DNA of 64,000 nucleotides from Pontederia crassipes (lineage: Eukaryota; Streptophyta; Magnoliopsida; Commelinales; Pontederiaceae): NCBI GenBank assembly GCA_030549335.1, contig CM060188.1:5952001-6016000 (forward strand), in the 5' to 3' direction. Of the stretch, positions 26,741-39,000 are shown in pieces. The first letter of the stretch is position 1; every line of letters begins with the position of its first letter. Below the pieces are notes generated by a model. It ran no database searches, was not told where the DNA came from, and was given only the letters and a program-made list of their open reading frames with translations. The translations under genes were made by a program, and so were the position numbers.

Positions 26741-28005
26741 CGTTTCTTAATTATTATTGCTATACAACTGCATGGTTTCGACACTAATCTCCATGTTTTT
26801 TTTCTTATCTTCTTTTTAACGTGGGCCCAAATTTACGAAAGATATCGAGACTATTACCGGCGGTTCGAAACTGGGAAAATAGTCGTTGGTTTGCTTGATT
26901 ATTGTTGTTGGACGTTAATTATGGCTTCACACTGTTGTTCTTCTGTCTTTTTTTATCTTTGGGAGTTGTGTTCCACAGGGCTTTGACCTCGCCGTACAGT
27001 CAGCACTCCACTTTTTTATCCTATTTGTGTCAACTCTCACGTTTAATATGTCTGCTAAATAGTACTTCTCCTCAGCGTCAGCGAGATAGATGGGACACCG
27101 CCCTCAGTCCTTTGTTTGTTCGGTCACTCAGACAAGAAGTCTTCTGATCCTGAGCATGCCACAGCCAGCAGCCCACAGCATCTCTCTCTCTCTCCCTCTC
27201 TCTCTCTCTCACGTGCACACACACACGGGGGGAGACACCACCACGCACGTGCAAATGCTCAGTACATGCACAACAACACGGACGAGCAAATGCTCAGGGA
27301 CACTCGCACATATTATCCACCTTCCGAATGTAAGGTCCGTACACACGCACCTCAAACGTTTCACAATTTATCTCCCATGAAGAAATCCATGTGGGTAAAA
27401 AGTAAAAAATTTCATTCAAGGACCTGACAAGCAGAAGAATCATTTATGATGAATAATGTATGACCTTCATTTATTGATGGCAAAAAAGAAAGGTGTCTGG
27501 TGATGCAGAAAAGAGTGTGAAACAAGAGTTCTAAATATATCATCAAGATCAAGCCGCAGTTTGGACAACATGAAGTTAAATTTAACGTGCGTCTCTGTAT
27601 ATATTCCTTCAAACTCCCGCTTCATCGACAAGATGAAAAGTTCTTGTCGCATTCGTTGAGACAATTTGATCGTTCGCTGGCTGTGACGTGGATCTGGCAC
27701 AGGATTATATTATTTTTGCAGACACGCCACGATACTTGAGATCAAATCACAGATAAACATGCCGGCATCAACCTTTTTCACTTCCATAAACTTATATATC
27801 TCAAACGTCATTTCATCAGTAAGAAACAAACAAACAAACAAAAATACTTGTCAGAATGCAATTACAATTTTCCGAGACTCGAGCCACCAAAAAGGAACAC
27901 GTATAAATTCAAAACTTACTTGAACACCACCCTTGAAGCAGTGCGATCTTTATGTAGTCATCACAATCCAATCAAAAGTTATACATACAACAGGCTATAC
28001 AAGAC
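26741..28005. other. Spacer between the foldback element and the MOS14 3' end
   Basis: Contains a (CT)n/(CA)n patch at about 27180-27230. The open frames here (for example 26902-27147) resemble no known protein. Confidence 0.45.
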
Positions 28006-28014
28006 CTAAGAATA

Positions 28015-28020
28015 TTTATT
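28015..28020 (-). terminator. Candidate polyadenylation signal of MOS14
   Basis: AATAAA on the minus strand, 186 bases after the stop codon, in an AT-rich context. It would give a 3'UTR of about 210 bases. A cDNA end would confirm it. Confidence 0.5.
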
Positions 28021-28205
28021 AAAGAATAAAACATAATGAAGAAGCTGCTCCTTGGAAAAAGGAAGGAGATTAGCCCGGATTGAGACACCGCAAAGCTTAC
28101 TAAGAAATCAAAACCGCTTGCCGGACCCATGGGATGTTGCTCTCAGGCAGGCCAGTGCAGGTACTGAGCTGTTGTGTTGCGATTCGATATATTCTGGCTG
28201 TATAA

Positions 28206-28484
28206 TCACGACGCTGGTGCAAAATCCAAGTCGAGAGGCCTCAAAGCTTCTTGGACTATTTCTTGGACAGTTCTGTTCCGACGGCAGACATCCGAAAGTT
28301 CTTCAATTGCATTTGTAAGAGCAGAACCATTTGCTCCTGATGCCGCATCAGAAAGAGCCTTGAGAAAACTCGAGCATTCAGCTTCTGTAGCTGCATTACG
28401 TGGTATAAGTGAGACGCATTCTTTTGCCCATTGCAGTGCCTTGACACCATATGATCTACTAAAGGATATCAGCACATACGTAAC
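28206..28484 (-). CDS. MOS14: MOS14 terminal exon
   Basis: Encodes the C-terminus, including [14 protein letters not shown] and the diagnostic [16 protein letters not shown]-type segment (here [20 protein letters not shown]), and ends FAPAS followed by TGA. Confidence 0.97.
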   Translation of the reverse strand, partial: VTYVLISFSRSYGVKALQWAKECVSLIPRNAATEAECSSFLKALSDAASGANGSALTNAIEELSDVCRRNRTVQEIVQEALRPLDLDFAPAS

Positions 28485-31400
28485 CTGTTAAAAAGGAAAA
28501 CACAAACATAAGTGTTCATGTCACTGAACAAGGAACAATATGAATTCAAACGCCAAACTAAGAAATTGGAATTACCTCCTCAATCCTCGAAGACGGAAGT
28601 GCCCCAGTTAAGGAGGCGATCAAAATTCTAGTGATAGTTGCACCACGAGGAACTATTGCACTGTTTATTATGGATTGATACTTTTCACCAGAGGAATGGG
28701 TGGCAAGATCAAAAACATCAGACAAAAAATCCAAAATAGACTTGCAAGCATCCCTGCAAAAGAAAATTGACAAACAACAGACAGTAAGCATTTGCCAAAC
28801 GCTTTGACAATGAAAAGTCTGCCTATTAATAGAGTATTTCACCTAATATTGAGTCCATTGGGGTAATCACATGAACATTCCTATTTCAAAGCGTCGCCTT
28901 GTTCTTAATACACTTGGGTCGTACTACGCTAATATTTGGTGTGACGTGTTACCTATGGATGTTGGTCACCTTATTTCAGGGCATCCTTGGATCTCTGACA
29001 TTGATGATCATAATGAAGCACGTTCCAACGCCTACACTTTATAGCACCATGGCAAAATTGTCCGCCTTAGCCCATCATGCCCACCTCTTCGTCCTTCTGA
29101 ACACTCTAATCGTAAGTCTATCTTTTGTTTAGTCTAGAATTTTCAGCTAATATGGAGTTTCGTTCTCAAAGTTCTGTCGACATCTTGGTATGCCAATTTG
29201 TTACATGTAATTTCAGAGGTGTTTGTCCACGGTATGCAATAAGAGATTCCTCGAAAGTTCACATCTACTAATATTTATAAGCAGGCTACAAACACACATC
29301 AGCGTTTTCTAGATTTCAACAATGATGTTTATAATATGATTTGTGCAACTCTAATGCAATATCCATGCATCTCTTTCATTGATTCTTTTCCACGAGCAAA
29401 TTCCACTTTTAGATTACCTAGTAGTCAAAGACCAAATGCTTTTGTGCTTGATTTGTCACTTGATGTGAGCATTGGTTTAGTTTCCAATGTTGAGAACGCA
29501 CGCCCATGTTGGGGTGTTGTTAAGCTTCTTTCTTCTGCAAGTGTTGTGCTCCATTCTTCTGCTTGGGGGATTCTTGGGCGTTAGTTTCTTCTTATGTGTT
29601 GCTGTTGGTTCATGATTCCTTTGATGCTGAGTGCTCCTTGGTTCATTGATGTTGGCATTCCTCTCCTGATGTTGCTGCAGTTTGTGTTGATCTGTTTTGT
29701 CGCCTAGCATTCTTTCTCTCCACACTTTCCAATCATGACAACTCATTTTTCTTTTAGAAGAAAAAGGATGATCACCAAATTAGCGTGTCATCCTATGTAT
29801 ATCACTATGAATGCAACATGTACAAGTGTATGCTCTCAAGGGAACAGCAACAAAAAAAATAGAGAAAGGTACCTACTACTCAAATCCCCACTCTCGAAGA
29901 AGAAAAGATCTATGGTGTATGTTAAGAATATAAAATCATAAATGTTGCTCTTCCTAACGGCTTAAGCTTTTAGGAAAATTGATTAGCACATCAATTTCAA
30001 CATATATCAAAACCAGCCTCGTTAAGCTCTTATTAAAAAGTAATTTCCTCCCTTAGTTGTCCACGTGTTGGATTTGGGCTAGACTAAAAGTTGTCAACAA
30101 CCCGCACGTGAGGGAGAGTGTTAAGAATATAAAATCATAAATGTTACTCTTCCTAACGGCTTAAGTTTTTAGGAAAATTGGTTAGCAAATCGAATTTAAC
30201 AATGTACAATGTTATCAACATGGCATCTCTCTCCACAAAAAATTGACCCAGTACGCTGGAGTCAAATGGCCCGTGCTCCGGCTAGAAATGTCACCAATGA
30301 TGCTCTCTAGTGCTGCCTGTGGCTACTGAGACCTTTGAGTATTTGCTAGAATGCCTCAGTGCTGAGGGAGGGGCACCAACAAGCTTATCTGTGACCTGAC
30401 CAGACATCTCGAGATTTGGATTATCTGTTGAAATTAATATGTTTTCCTTGTTGAATTCCTTTAATTTGAGTTTGATTTTTATTTGGTTTCTAGTTATTTG
30501 ACATCAGGTGTTCAAAATCCATATAAATACTCTTGTATGATTCCTTTGGAATACATGCCTAGATGAATAAAATTCTCTTTGTAATTATCACTTAAGAGGA
30601 TAACTTATTTTAGGATTAGGATTATTTTCTCTTTGTAATTATATCTTAAGGGGATAACTTAGTTTAGGATTAGAATTATTTTCTCTTTGTAATTCTCTCT
30701 TAAGAGGATAACTTAGTTTAGGATTAGGGTTAATTACATCAATACTGTCTATACTACACTATACCAGCCAAGTGGTCAAATTTAAAGGGAATAATAGTTC
30801 TTAGGTTCAAACCACATTAGTTTCTAATTATATTACTAGAGTCCGTAAATAAATTCTCAGACTTAACAATCTTGATATCATTTGGAACAAACAATCCCCT
30901 AAACCTCACAAACCTTATGTACCCGCAAGGCATACTTGATCAACTGCACCCTTATCTGCATTGTGTGACTTGAACTAAAGAATTTTTTTGTTTTTGAGAA
31001 GGCAAAGAATAACAACCAGAAGTTACGGTTGTCATCCATATATGAGTTCAATTTTGGTGTTCCCTACCTCACCTTATTCCCTATCATTTCCACCATTAGA
31101 TTTTCATCCGACAGTTCATGATTGAAGGTACAAGTAAGGCACTCTCCAGAGGAGAGCGGCAAAAAAGGAGAAAATATAATCCAAAACCCCACTCCCGAAG
31201 AAGAAACGAAATGTGATGTACAATACTATCCACCTGACATCTCCCCCCTCCACAAAAAAATGACCCGAATACGTTGGAACCAAATGGCCCAAACAACGGT
31301 CAAGAAAATCCCCAAAGAAAGTCTCCAACACTGCCTTTCTCTCCCAAGAGTCCAAAAAGGCTGCCAAAATGCCTCAGACCATGATGGAAAGCTGTCCAAG

Positions 31401-34400
31401 AAGCTCGTGTACGACCACACCTACCAAAATACAGGGCATCCAAAAGACAAGTGAGTAATGTCCTCCTCCGCCTCCTCACATAGTACGCAAGATGTGTCAA
31501 AAAGAGGCATCCATCTCGCCCTGTGGGCCCTCGTGAGAATCCGCCCACACAGCATAAGCCAAGCAAAAATCTTGACCAACAATACCTTGAAGCATCAAAT
31601 GAATTTGCAATCATCCTTGAGGTCATCCGAGTCCAAGGGATCCGGCAGAAAATGGAGATAAAGGCTACGGAAAAAGGAGGCTGAGCTCCACACTAATCCA
31701 ACCGCCCTGGAAGAGTCTGGCTCAAAGGGGGCAATCCTCTAATGCAAAGACAATAACTTAGAAATCCTCCAATCGGACATTGAAGAGCTAAAGGCGGAGG
31801 TCCATGACCCCGTGCCCAGACTAGGGGTGGCAACATCCCCGTCCCCAAATGGGGCCCCGCGGGGAATCCCCATTCGGGGCCCCGCATTCGGGGATTTTTT
31901 TCCCCGCGGGGGCGGGGATGGGGGACAAACTGCCCCCGACCCCTCATTCGGGGATCGGGGCGGGGTGGGCTGCCCCCGCCCCGTCGGGTCCCCGTCTCAC
32001 CATCATAATATTTAATTAATAAATTATTTTAATTATCAATCATCAGATTAAATCTTAGCCGTCCATTCATCATATATAAGATAAAAAAACCCTAACTCCT
32101 TTCAATCTCCTCTCTTTTTCTTCCACCCCAACCCTAATCTCCTTTCCCCTTTTCGTCACGGTGGCGGTGCCGGCGACATTCTTCTCAAGGCGGCGCCGGC
32201 GACGACGATCTCGGATGCGGAGGCAGCCGGGGCGGGCGAAATCTTTCTCAAGGAGGCGCCGGCGACGACGATCTCCGACGCGGAGACAGCCGGGGCGGGC
32301 GACATCCTTCTCAAGGCGGCCTCGAAATCGATCATCGTCCTCAAGGTCTTCCGACGCAGTCCACGATCTCGATCGTCGTCCTCAAGGTCTTCACCATCCA
32401 CGCCGTCCTCAAGGTCTTCACCATCCACCCCGCCGCCACGAAATCGATCACCTCTGTGCGCGGCGATGCACAGTGTCGCCTCTACGCGCTGCGCAGAGGC
32501 GAAATCGGGTTCTGCCGAGCTGTAATTTGGGCGGAGAGCGGAGGAGAGGAAAGGCGGTCGTCGCCGTTGTCGCGCTGAGTCGAACGGCCGAAACGCGGGC
32601 GAGTTGAGGAGCCGAGTCGAGCGGGTCATTGGATTTTAATGATGAGATCTCGCGAGATAGTGCAATGTTTTGAATTTTTAATCTTCATATTATAATAATA
32701 ATTATTATTATATAACAATCACTATTTAGAAAAATTGCTACTCATTGTTGCATTTTTAAATACAAGTAATTTTCTCTGAGAAATAGAAAGAAGGATAGGA
32801 TTTAAGCGGCTTCATTACAGCGGCGACGAGTTCGGCAGGACTCTGTGCGCGAGGTGATCTTTTTTTTATTTGTCATTTTTTTGTAATTTTTTCGGGGAAT
32901 CGGGGCCCCGCGTGGATCGGGGCGGGGGATAAAATTTCCCCCGGACCGGGGATTCGGGGCGGGGTCGGGGGCGGGGGCGGGTCGTCGGGGTCGGGGCGGG
33001 GGTGGTGTCCCACGCCCCGAACAGCGGCGGGTGCCATCCCTAGCCCAGACCACCAACCTCCGACCATGACCCAGCTGGCATTAAGGTGTGCCGCCAAGGT
33101 CCATAGTTAGGGGAAGGAAGCGCAAGAGGGCCGCCGAGAAGCCACTCATGACGCCATAATGAGAACTCCCCTCCCGATCCAAGCAAGAGGGTCATGAACG
33201 AGTGCATTTACATAGGAAAAAGTGTCGCAAAACCACACCAGAATGAGGAGAGACGCCTTGCTGGAGAATGGGCCTAGACCCCCAAGATAGGTGGCAGTCA
33301 TATGTGAAGAAAACCTCCTGCCAGAGACTGTGGTGAGGTCCCATGATCCGTCCCACACTGGACAAGTAAAGCACAGTTGTTGATGTATATGTCCCAAATG
33401 CCCAATTCACCCTGTAATGTGGGCCAAATATTGTGCCAAGCCACAAGATGGGCACGCCAATCCGGGCTGGTCCCCTATCGGAAAAATCTGCTCGATGCAT
33501 CAATTCATCTCACAATCTGATCAAGCATCCTGAACAGACATGTAATATATCGGGAGTGAAAAAGCATAGAACGAAGCAAGATGAGACGTCCGCCATGTGA
33601 TAAAAGCCTCGAACTCCAGCCCTGAAGTTTGTGCTCTATCCACTCAATGATTGGGTTCCACCCCCGGGATAAGTGATTGGCCAGATAGGGAGAGGCACTG
33701 ATAAGTGATGGACAAAGTGTCCACGGCAGTATGAAAGAAGATTTAGCATCCTCTGTCACCATGCTAAAAGGGATGAAAGAAGATTTAGCATGGTTGATGC
33801 CTCCCCAAAAAAACCATAATGGCCACCCGTCTGGCCTCGTGCTCCAACCCCTCAACAAAAAAACATAGTGTCATCCGCATACAGTGGCATAGGAACTTGC
33901 CCTCCAGCAAAACCACAAAACAAACTAGTCTGAGCACATCTAGACAGTCCATCAAATGAAATCACAAAAACATAAGAGAGAGAGGGCAGCCTTGACGAAC
34001 ACCCCTATGAGGCTGCACCCAACTCCCAGACAACGTCCCATTGACCAAGACCGAGAATGAAGCCGTGGTAATACAATGGTTCATCCAAGCGATCCAGATC
34101 TCTGGGAAACTCCTGATATGCAAAGAATGTCATAGGAAGTCCTATGAGAATGTATTAGCAAAGTCTACCTTCCATAGGAAGGCACGCCAGCCAATCCTCT
34201 AATGAACAACGATCTCGGATGCCATAGAGTAGCTATCGGAGCGGCTCTAGATGAAGGCTGACTGAGTTGGGTGAATGAGATCCGGAAGGATCTCCCGCAA
34301 CCGATTGGCCAATATCCAACCACAACAAGATAGATGGCATTAGATACAGCTATCGACTCGCTCTACAGAGGTGCACTTGGGCAACATGAAAAGTAGGAAC

Positions 34401-35956
34401 CGATTGAGGCGCTTAAGGCTTCGGTTCCCACTAGTGAACTCCCTGTAGAGGAAGACTGGGAAACCGTCAGGGGCAGGGAAGCATCGCCATTGAGGTCATG
34501 AAGTGTGTAGATGACCTCTCTAAATAATATAAATGTAAAATGACTGAAAACAATTACAGTTCAGCAATATAATTGTGTTCTGATTTCTTTGGAACTGGGA
34601 AGTTGAATCCATAACTCCGCCTATATTTTATAGCCGGTCCCAAGCCCGGATAAAGGAGGAGGGTTGTGTTAGGCCCCGACAGCCAGCATAAAATCCTGTC
34701 GAATCTTATGAACATGGATCAACAAATTCGTCGTATGATCCATGTAGCCGACCTCACCTAGTGGGATAAGGCTTTGTTGTTGTTGTTGTTGTTGTTGGGA
34801 AGTTGAATCCATGAAAAATGACTAAAATAATCCCTCCTTTTGTCCATCCTGTCAGTAAAATTTCTTATTGTAGCTAGATCTTAATGACTTCAGGTTGAGT
34901 TATTGATAGAATTGCTGAAACAATTGAGTATTTTCATAAAATAGTACCAAAAGACATCATGAAGTAATTATTAAAAAGAGCACAATTGAATTTTCTAAGA
35001 AAAAAGATACCTATGTTGTATGGTAATCCCAACCATTGTGCAATGTATTAATAAAGGAAATACAGGAGACGGAACAAACAGACTGGGGCAATAGCGAATA
35101 CATCTCGACGCCAACAGAAAGCAGTCATCAGCTATGTCTGGTCTGGCAGTAAAATCCTATATCATAATAAAATATTAGCAGCTGAACTAGTACAGAATGT
35201 AAAGGTCCAAAACTAGTGAACGCCACCAACAAGTGAAAGCAACTAGTACCTGAATTGTCATGAGAAGTTTTGTTGTGTGCCCAAAGAGCGATTCAATTAA
35301 ACTTCTAAGGTAGTTTGCGCAGGATGGATCTGATCCAAAAATCTGCTGCCCAAGAAAGATTAGTAAAAAAGACGAAACATTAGAGAGTAAAAACACATGA
35401 CGTTGGGTTGGCGTGGAAAGAAATACACCTTTATAACTTCACTTGATAGATAAAGGAAGCAAGATTGATTATGTTGCTGAAATAACATCTGAACTTCTTC
35501 TAGCATTGCACCTATGGTAATTCCCATAAATCTGTCACATGTCCTCACCTATATAAAATAAAAGTTCCAATCAGTTAATGTATGGTAATTGCCAAAATAT
35601 TTCAAAGGTACACACCTACAAAATGTAAAAAACTCAAATTAGCTTCATAAAAGTTATCGCAGTCCGACAAGCAATTGGATGTGAATATAAGAAAGAAAGG
35701 AGAATTCAAACCAACTGAAAGGACAATACAAGTCCAATTTCGACATAGCTAAAAGATATCAGTATAACATAGCTAAAAGATATCAGTATAACCGTCAAAT
35801 GTGAACAACAAAAGCTCGGACATTGGAGTACCTATGTTGTTTCCACTAGTAATATATTACTAGTGTATAAGATTAAGGTGTGTATAAGATACACACCTTA
35901 ATTCGTTAATCAAGAGGTTCCGATATGAATTCCTGTCAATGAGATTTATTTTACCC

Positions 35957-36034
<78 letters not shown>

Positions 36035-39000
36035 ATAATAATAATAAATGGGTAAAATAAATCTCACTGACAGGAATTCATATCGGAACCTCTTGATTAA
36101 CGAATTAATGTGTTAGGCCCCGACAGCCAGCATAAAATCCTGTCGAATCTTATGAACATGGATCAACGAAGGCGTCATATGATCCATGTAGCCGACCCCA
36201 CCTAGTGGGATAAGACTTTGTTGTTGTTGTTGTTGTATTATTATTATTATATAATATTATGTTAAATTTAATGTGCTAACCATTTTTCCTAAAAGCTTAA
36301 CACTCTCCCTCACGTGTGGGCTGCTGACAACTTTTGGTCTAGCCCAAATTCAATACGTGGACAACTAAGGGAGGAAATTACTTTTTAATAAGAGCTTAAC
36401 GAGGTTCGAACTCTTGACCTCTGGTTCTGATACCATGTTAAATTTAATGTGCTAACCATTTTTCCTAAAAACTTAAACCGTTAGGAAGAGCAACATCTGT
36501 GATTTTATATTCTTAACATATTATTAGGATATCTGAATTCTGAAACATGTCAAGAGCTTCAAATGGAATAAAACTATTCCCAGACAGGTAATGCAGCCAT
36601 CATCCATTTACACTTCACTTAGCTTTTAAAATAAGAAAGATCTAACGTCACTATCAAATTCCTAAAATATAAATTCAAAGATACTCACAGCATATTTACA
36701 GGCTCGGCATAGAGATTCCATTGTCCGCATGTCCCAGGCACGTCTAGATGCAATGCAATGAGAAATTAGATGTGTTCTAGTACAAAGATGTCCATGTATA
36801 AGTCAACTTAGCAGGATTATTGTTGCTTACTGATCAAAAATGGCTTTAAATATTGGCCAGAACCTGTGAACTGCTTCAGCCACTACCTCAGAGAGTTTTA
36901 CATTCCTAAATGAAACATTGTTTAGTATATAAAATCATTCATGAAGTGCATCTGAATGTATAATGATAACTAAAGAGAAGCTACCGGAATATGCATGCCA
37001 GTCTGTCAATATGAATAGTTATCTGCCGTGACGGGATTTGTTGCAAAGTTACTCCTTGGTTAGTTAATTCCTGTTCGTTTATTAAAGAAAATGGCATCAG
37101 AAGCCGAGTTTCTTATAATGAGAAAGTGTACCAAGTTCTAAGAACTTCACTTACCTGTAAAGGAGCAATAGCTGGAAGGCAAACTAACTCCAGAGCTTTC
37201 TTCGCATGCTCAGGGGGCAGTTCCGTTGTAACTATACTGTAAGAGGAGTTCAATTAATATAAGGTATTTATGTCATGCTGCCATGAGTCACTCAACCTTT
37301 GCAAAATCATAATTTTGATAACTAAATTTTGAACTTCAACAAACAAGTCACTCAAGTTTTGCAACTCAAAATTCAGATCATTCAACTATAAATTATAATG
37401 TTGAGGTCACTCAACCTTAATTTCTTCAATATTTAGATCATTCATCTCTTAAACCATTTTATTGTTTCCATGTGGGTGTTTTGTGATATATGCCACACCA
37501 TTCATTTATTGTTAAAAGTTGACAAAATATTATGGCAAAACATATCTTGCATAAACTATTTTTAAAAGGATTTAATGTACGGTTGGATGTGTGGGTGATT
37601 TCCCAGCCGTTCGATGTTCGCTGCTTTGCATTCGCCGCCAATCTTTGCTGATCGATCGATCTTCGCCAATCTTCATTCGATGATTAACGGATCAACCGAT
37701 CTTCGCTGCTTCAAGTTTGCCGCCGTCACGAGCTCTCCTCCTTTCCTCACCGCCGCATTTGCGAGTCGACCAATCCTCTGCCCTAAAACCAATCTTCGCT
37801 GCTTCGCGTTCACCGCCGTCATGAGCCCGTCGCGAGCCCTCCTCCATTCCTCGTCGTCACCTTCGCGAGTCGCCGCCGCCTATGTGAGTCGTTGCCGCCT
37901 ACACGTGTCGTACTGCTGTAACCCCTCGCCGCTGCCGCGCTCCGCGAGTGAGTCGCCGCGGCCGCTGCGACCCCTTGCCGCCGCCGAACAGAGGGAAAAA
38001 GTGTGCATCTCCGCTGAACAGAGGAAAGGAGGGAAAAGACGCACATCTCCGGCCCGCACATCTCCAGCCGTCGCACACAGATCGAACGGCTGGGAAATCA
38101 CGTGCACACCAACCATATATGAGAGATCCCACGATTGGGAAATTGGGAGCAGAGCACCCCTACTCAATCCTTTTTAAAAATATAATTCATTAAACAAAGA
38201 ATAAAAATAATATTATTTCGCAAGTTAGATGACGTATATGTCACATAAAACTTTTAACTTAACAAAAGTTGGAGTACTAGTCTACTGGAAACTAAACATA
38301 CTGATTATAATTATGAATTTGTAAAACTTCGGTAAAATTCAATTATTTGTATGTTGAAAATTAAAGTTTAATGACTTAAACAATGATTTTGCAAAACTTG
38401 AGTAACCACTGGCAATTTACATCCCATATAAGAATATTGAGAAAAAAATCAGTGGCCCTCTAAGAAATGAACCTTAGTGCTTCAACCAGATGCATTGAAT
38501 CATCGACGGACACTTTGTAGCCACCTTCTCCACTAATAGCTATATGATAAATATTGAAAAGACCATCAAATGCTCCACAAAATTTCTTGCTGCAATCTGG
38601 ATGAACGTAAGCAATTAATACACCAGAAGTTTGATTTTTCTAAGTAAAAGGAAGAAAAATGTATGAGAATTGAATTCAAAGAAATAGAAATAGAACGACT
38701 AGACAAAGAAAAAAGATTGAATATTAAATGACAAATTGAAGCAGAGTGTAACACGAAAAAGAAGAGAAGAAGCCTTTCTGAAGATAGTTGTAACGTAACA
38801 TTCTTTTGAATATGAACTATTCCACCACCCATATTGCGTGCTCATGGAAGAGAGTTTATATACTTGGAATTAGGCGCTTAGTAACAAAGAGGGATTTTTT
38901 TTTTTTTTTGAGAGTGAACAAAGAACTCCGCCTATATTTTATAGCCGGTCCCAAGCCCGGATAAAGGAGGAGGGTTGTGTTAGGCCCCGACAGCCAGCGT

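Noticed and set aside
26902-27427. Possible small genes upstream of the foldback spacer
   Set aside because: No recognisable domain, low complexity, no splice or promoter support.
32161-32629. Arg-rich proteins on both strands
   Set aside because: They lie inside the hAT element and come from GC-rich tandem units.
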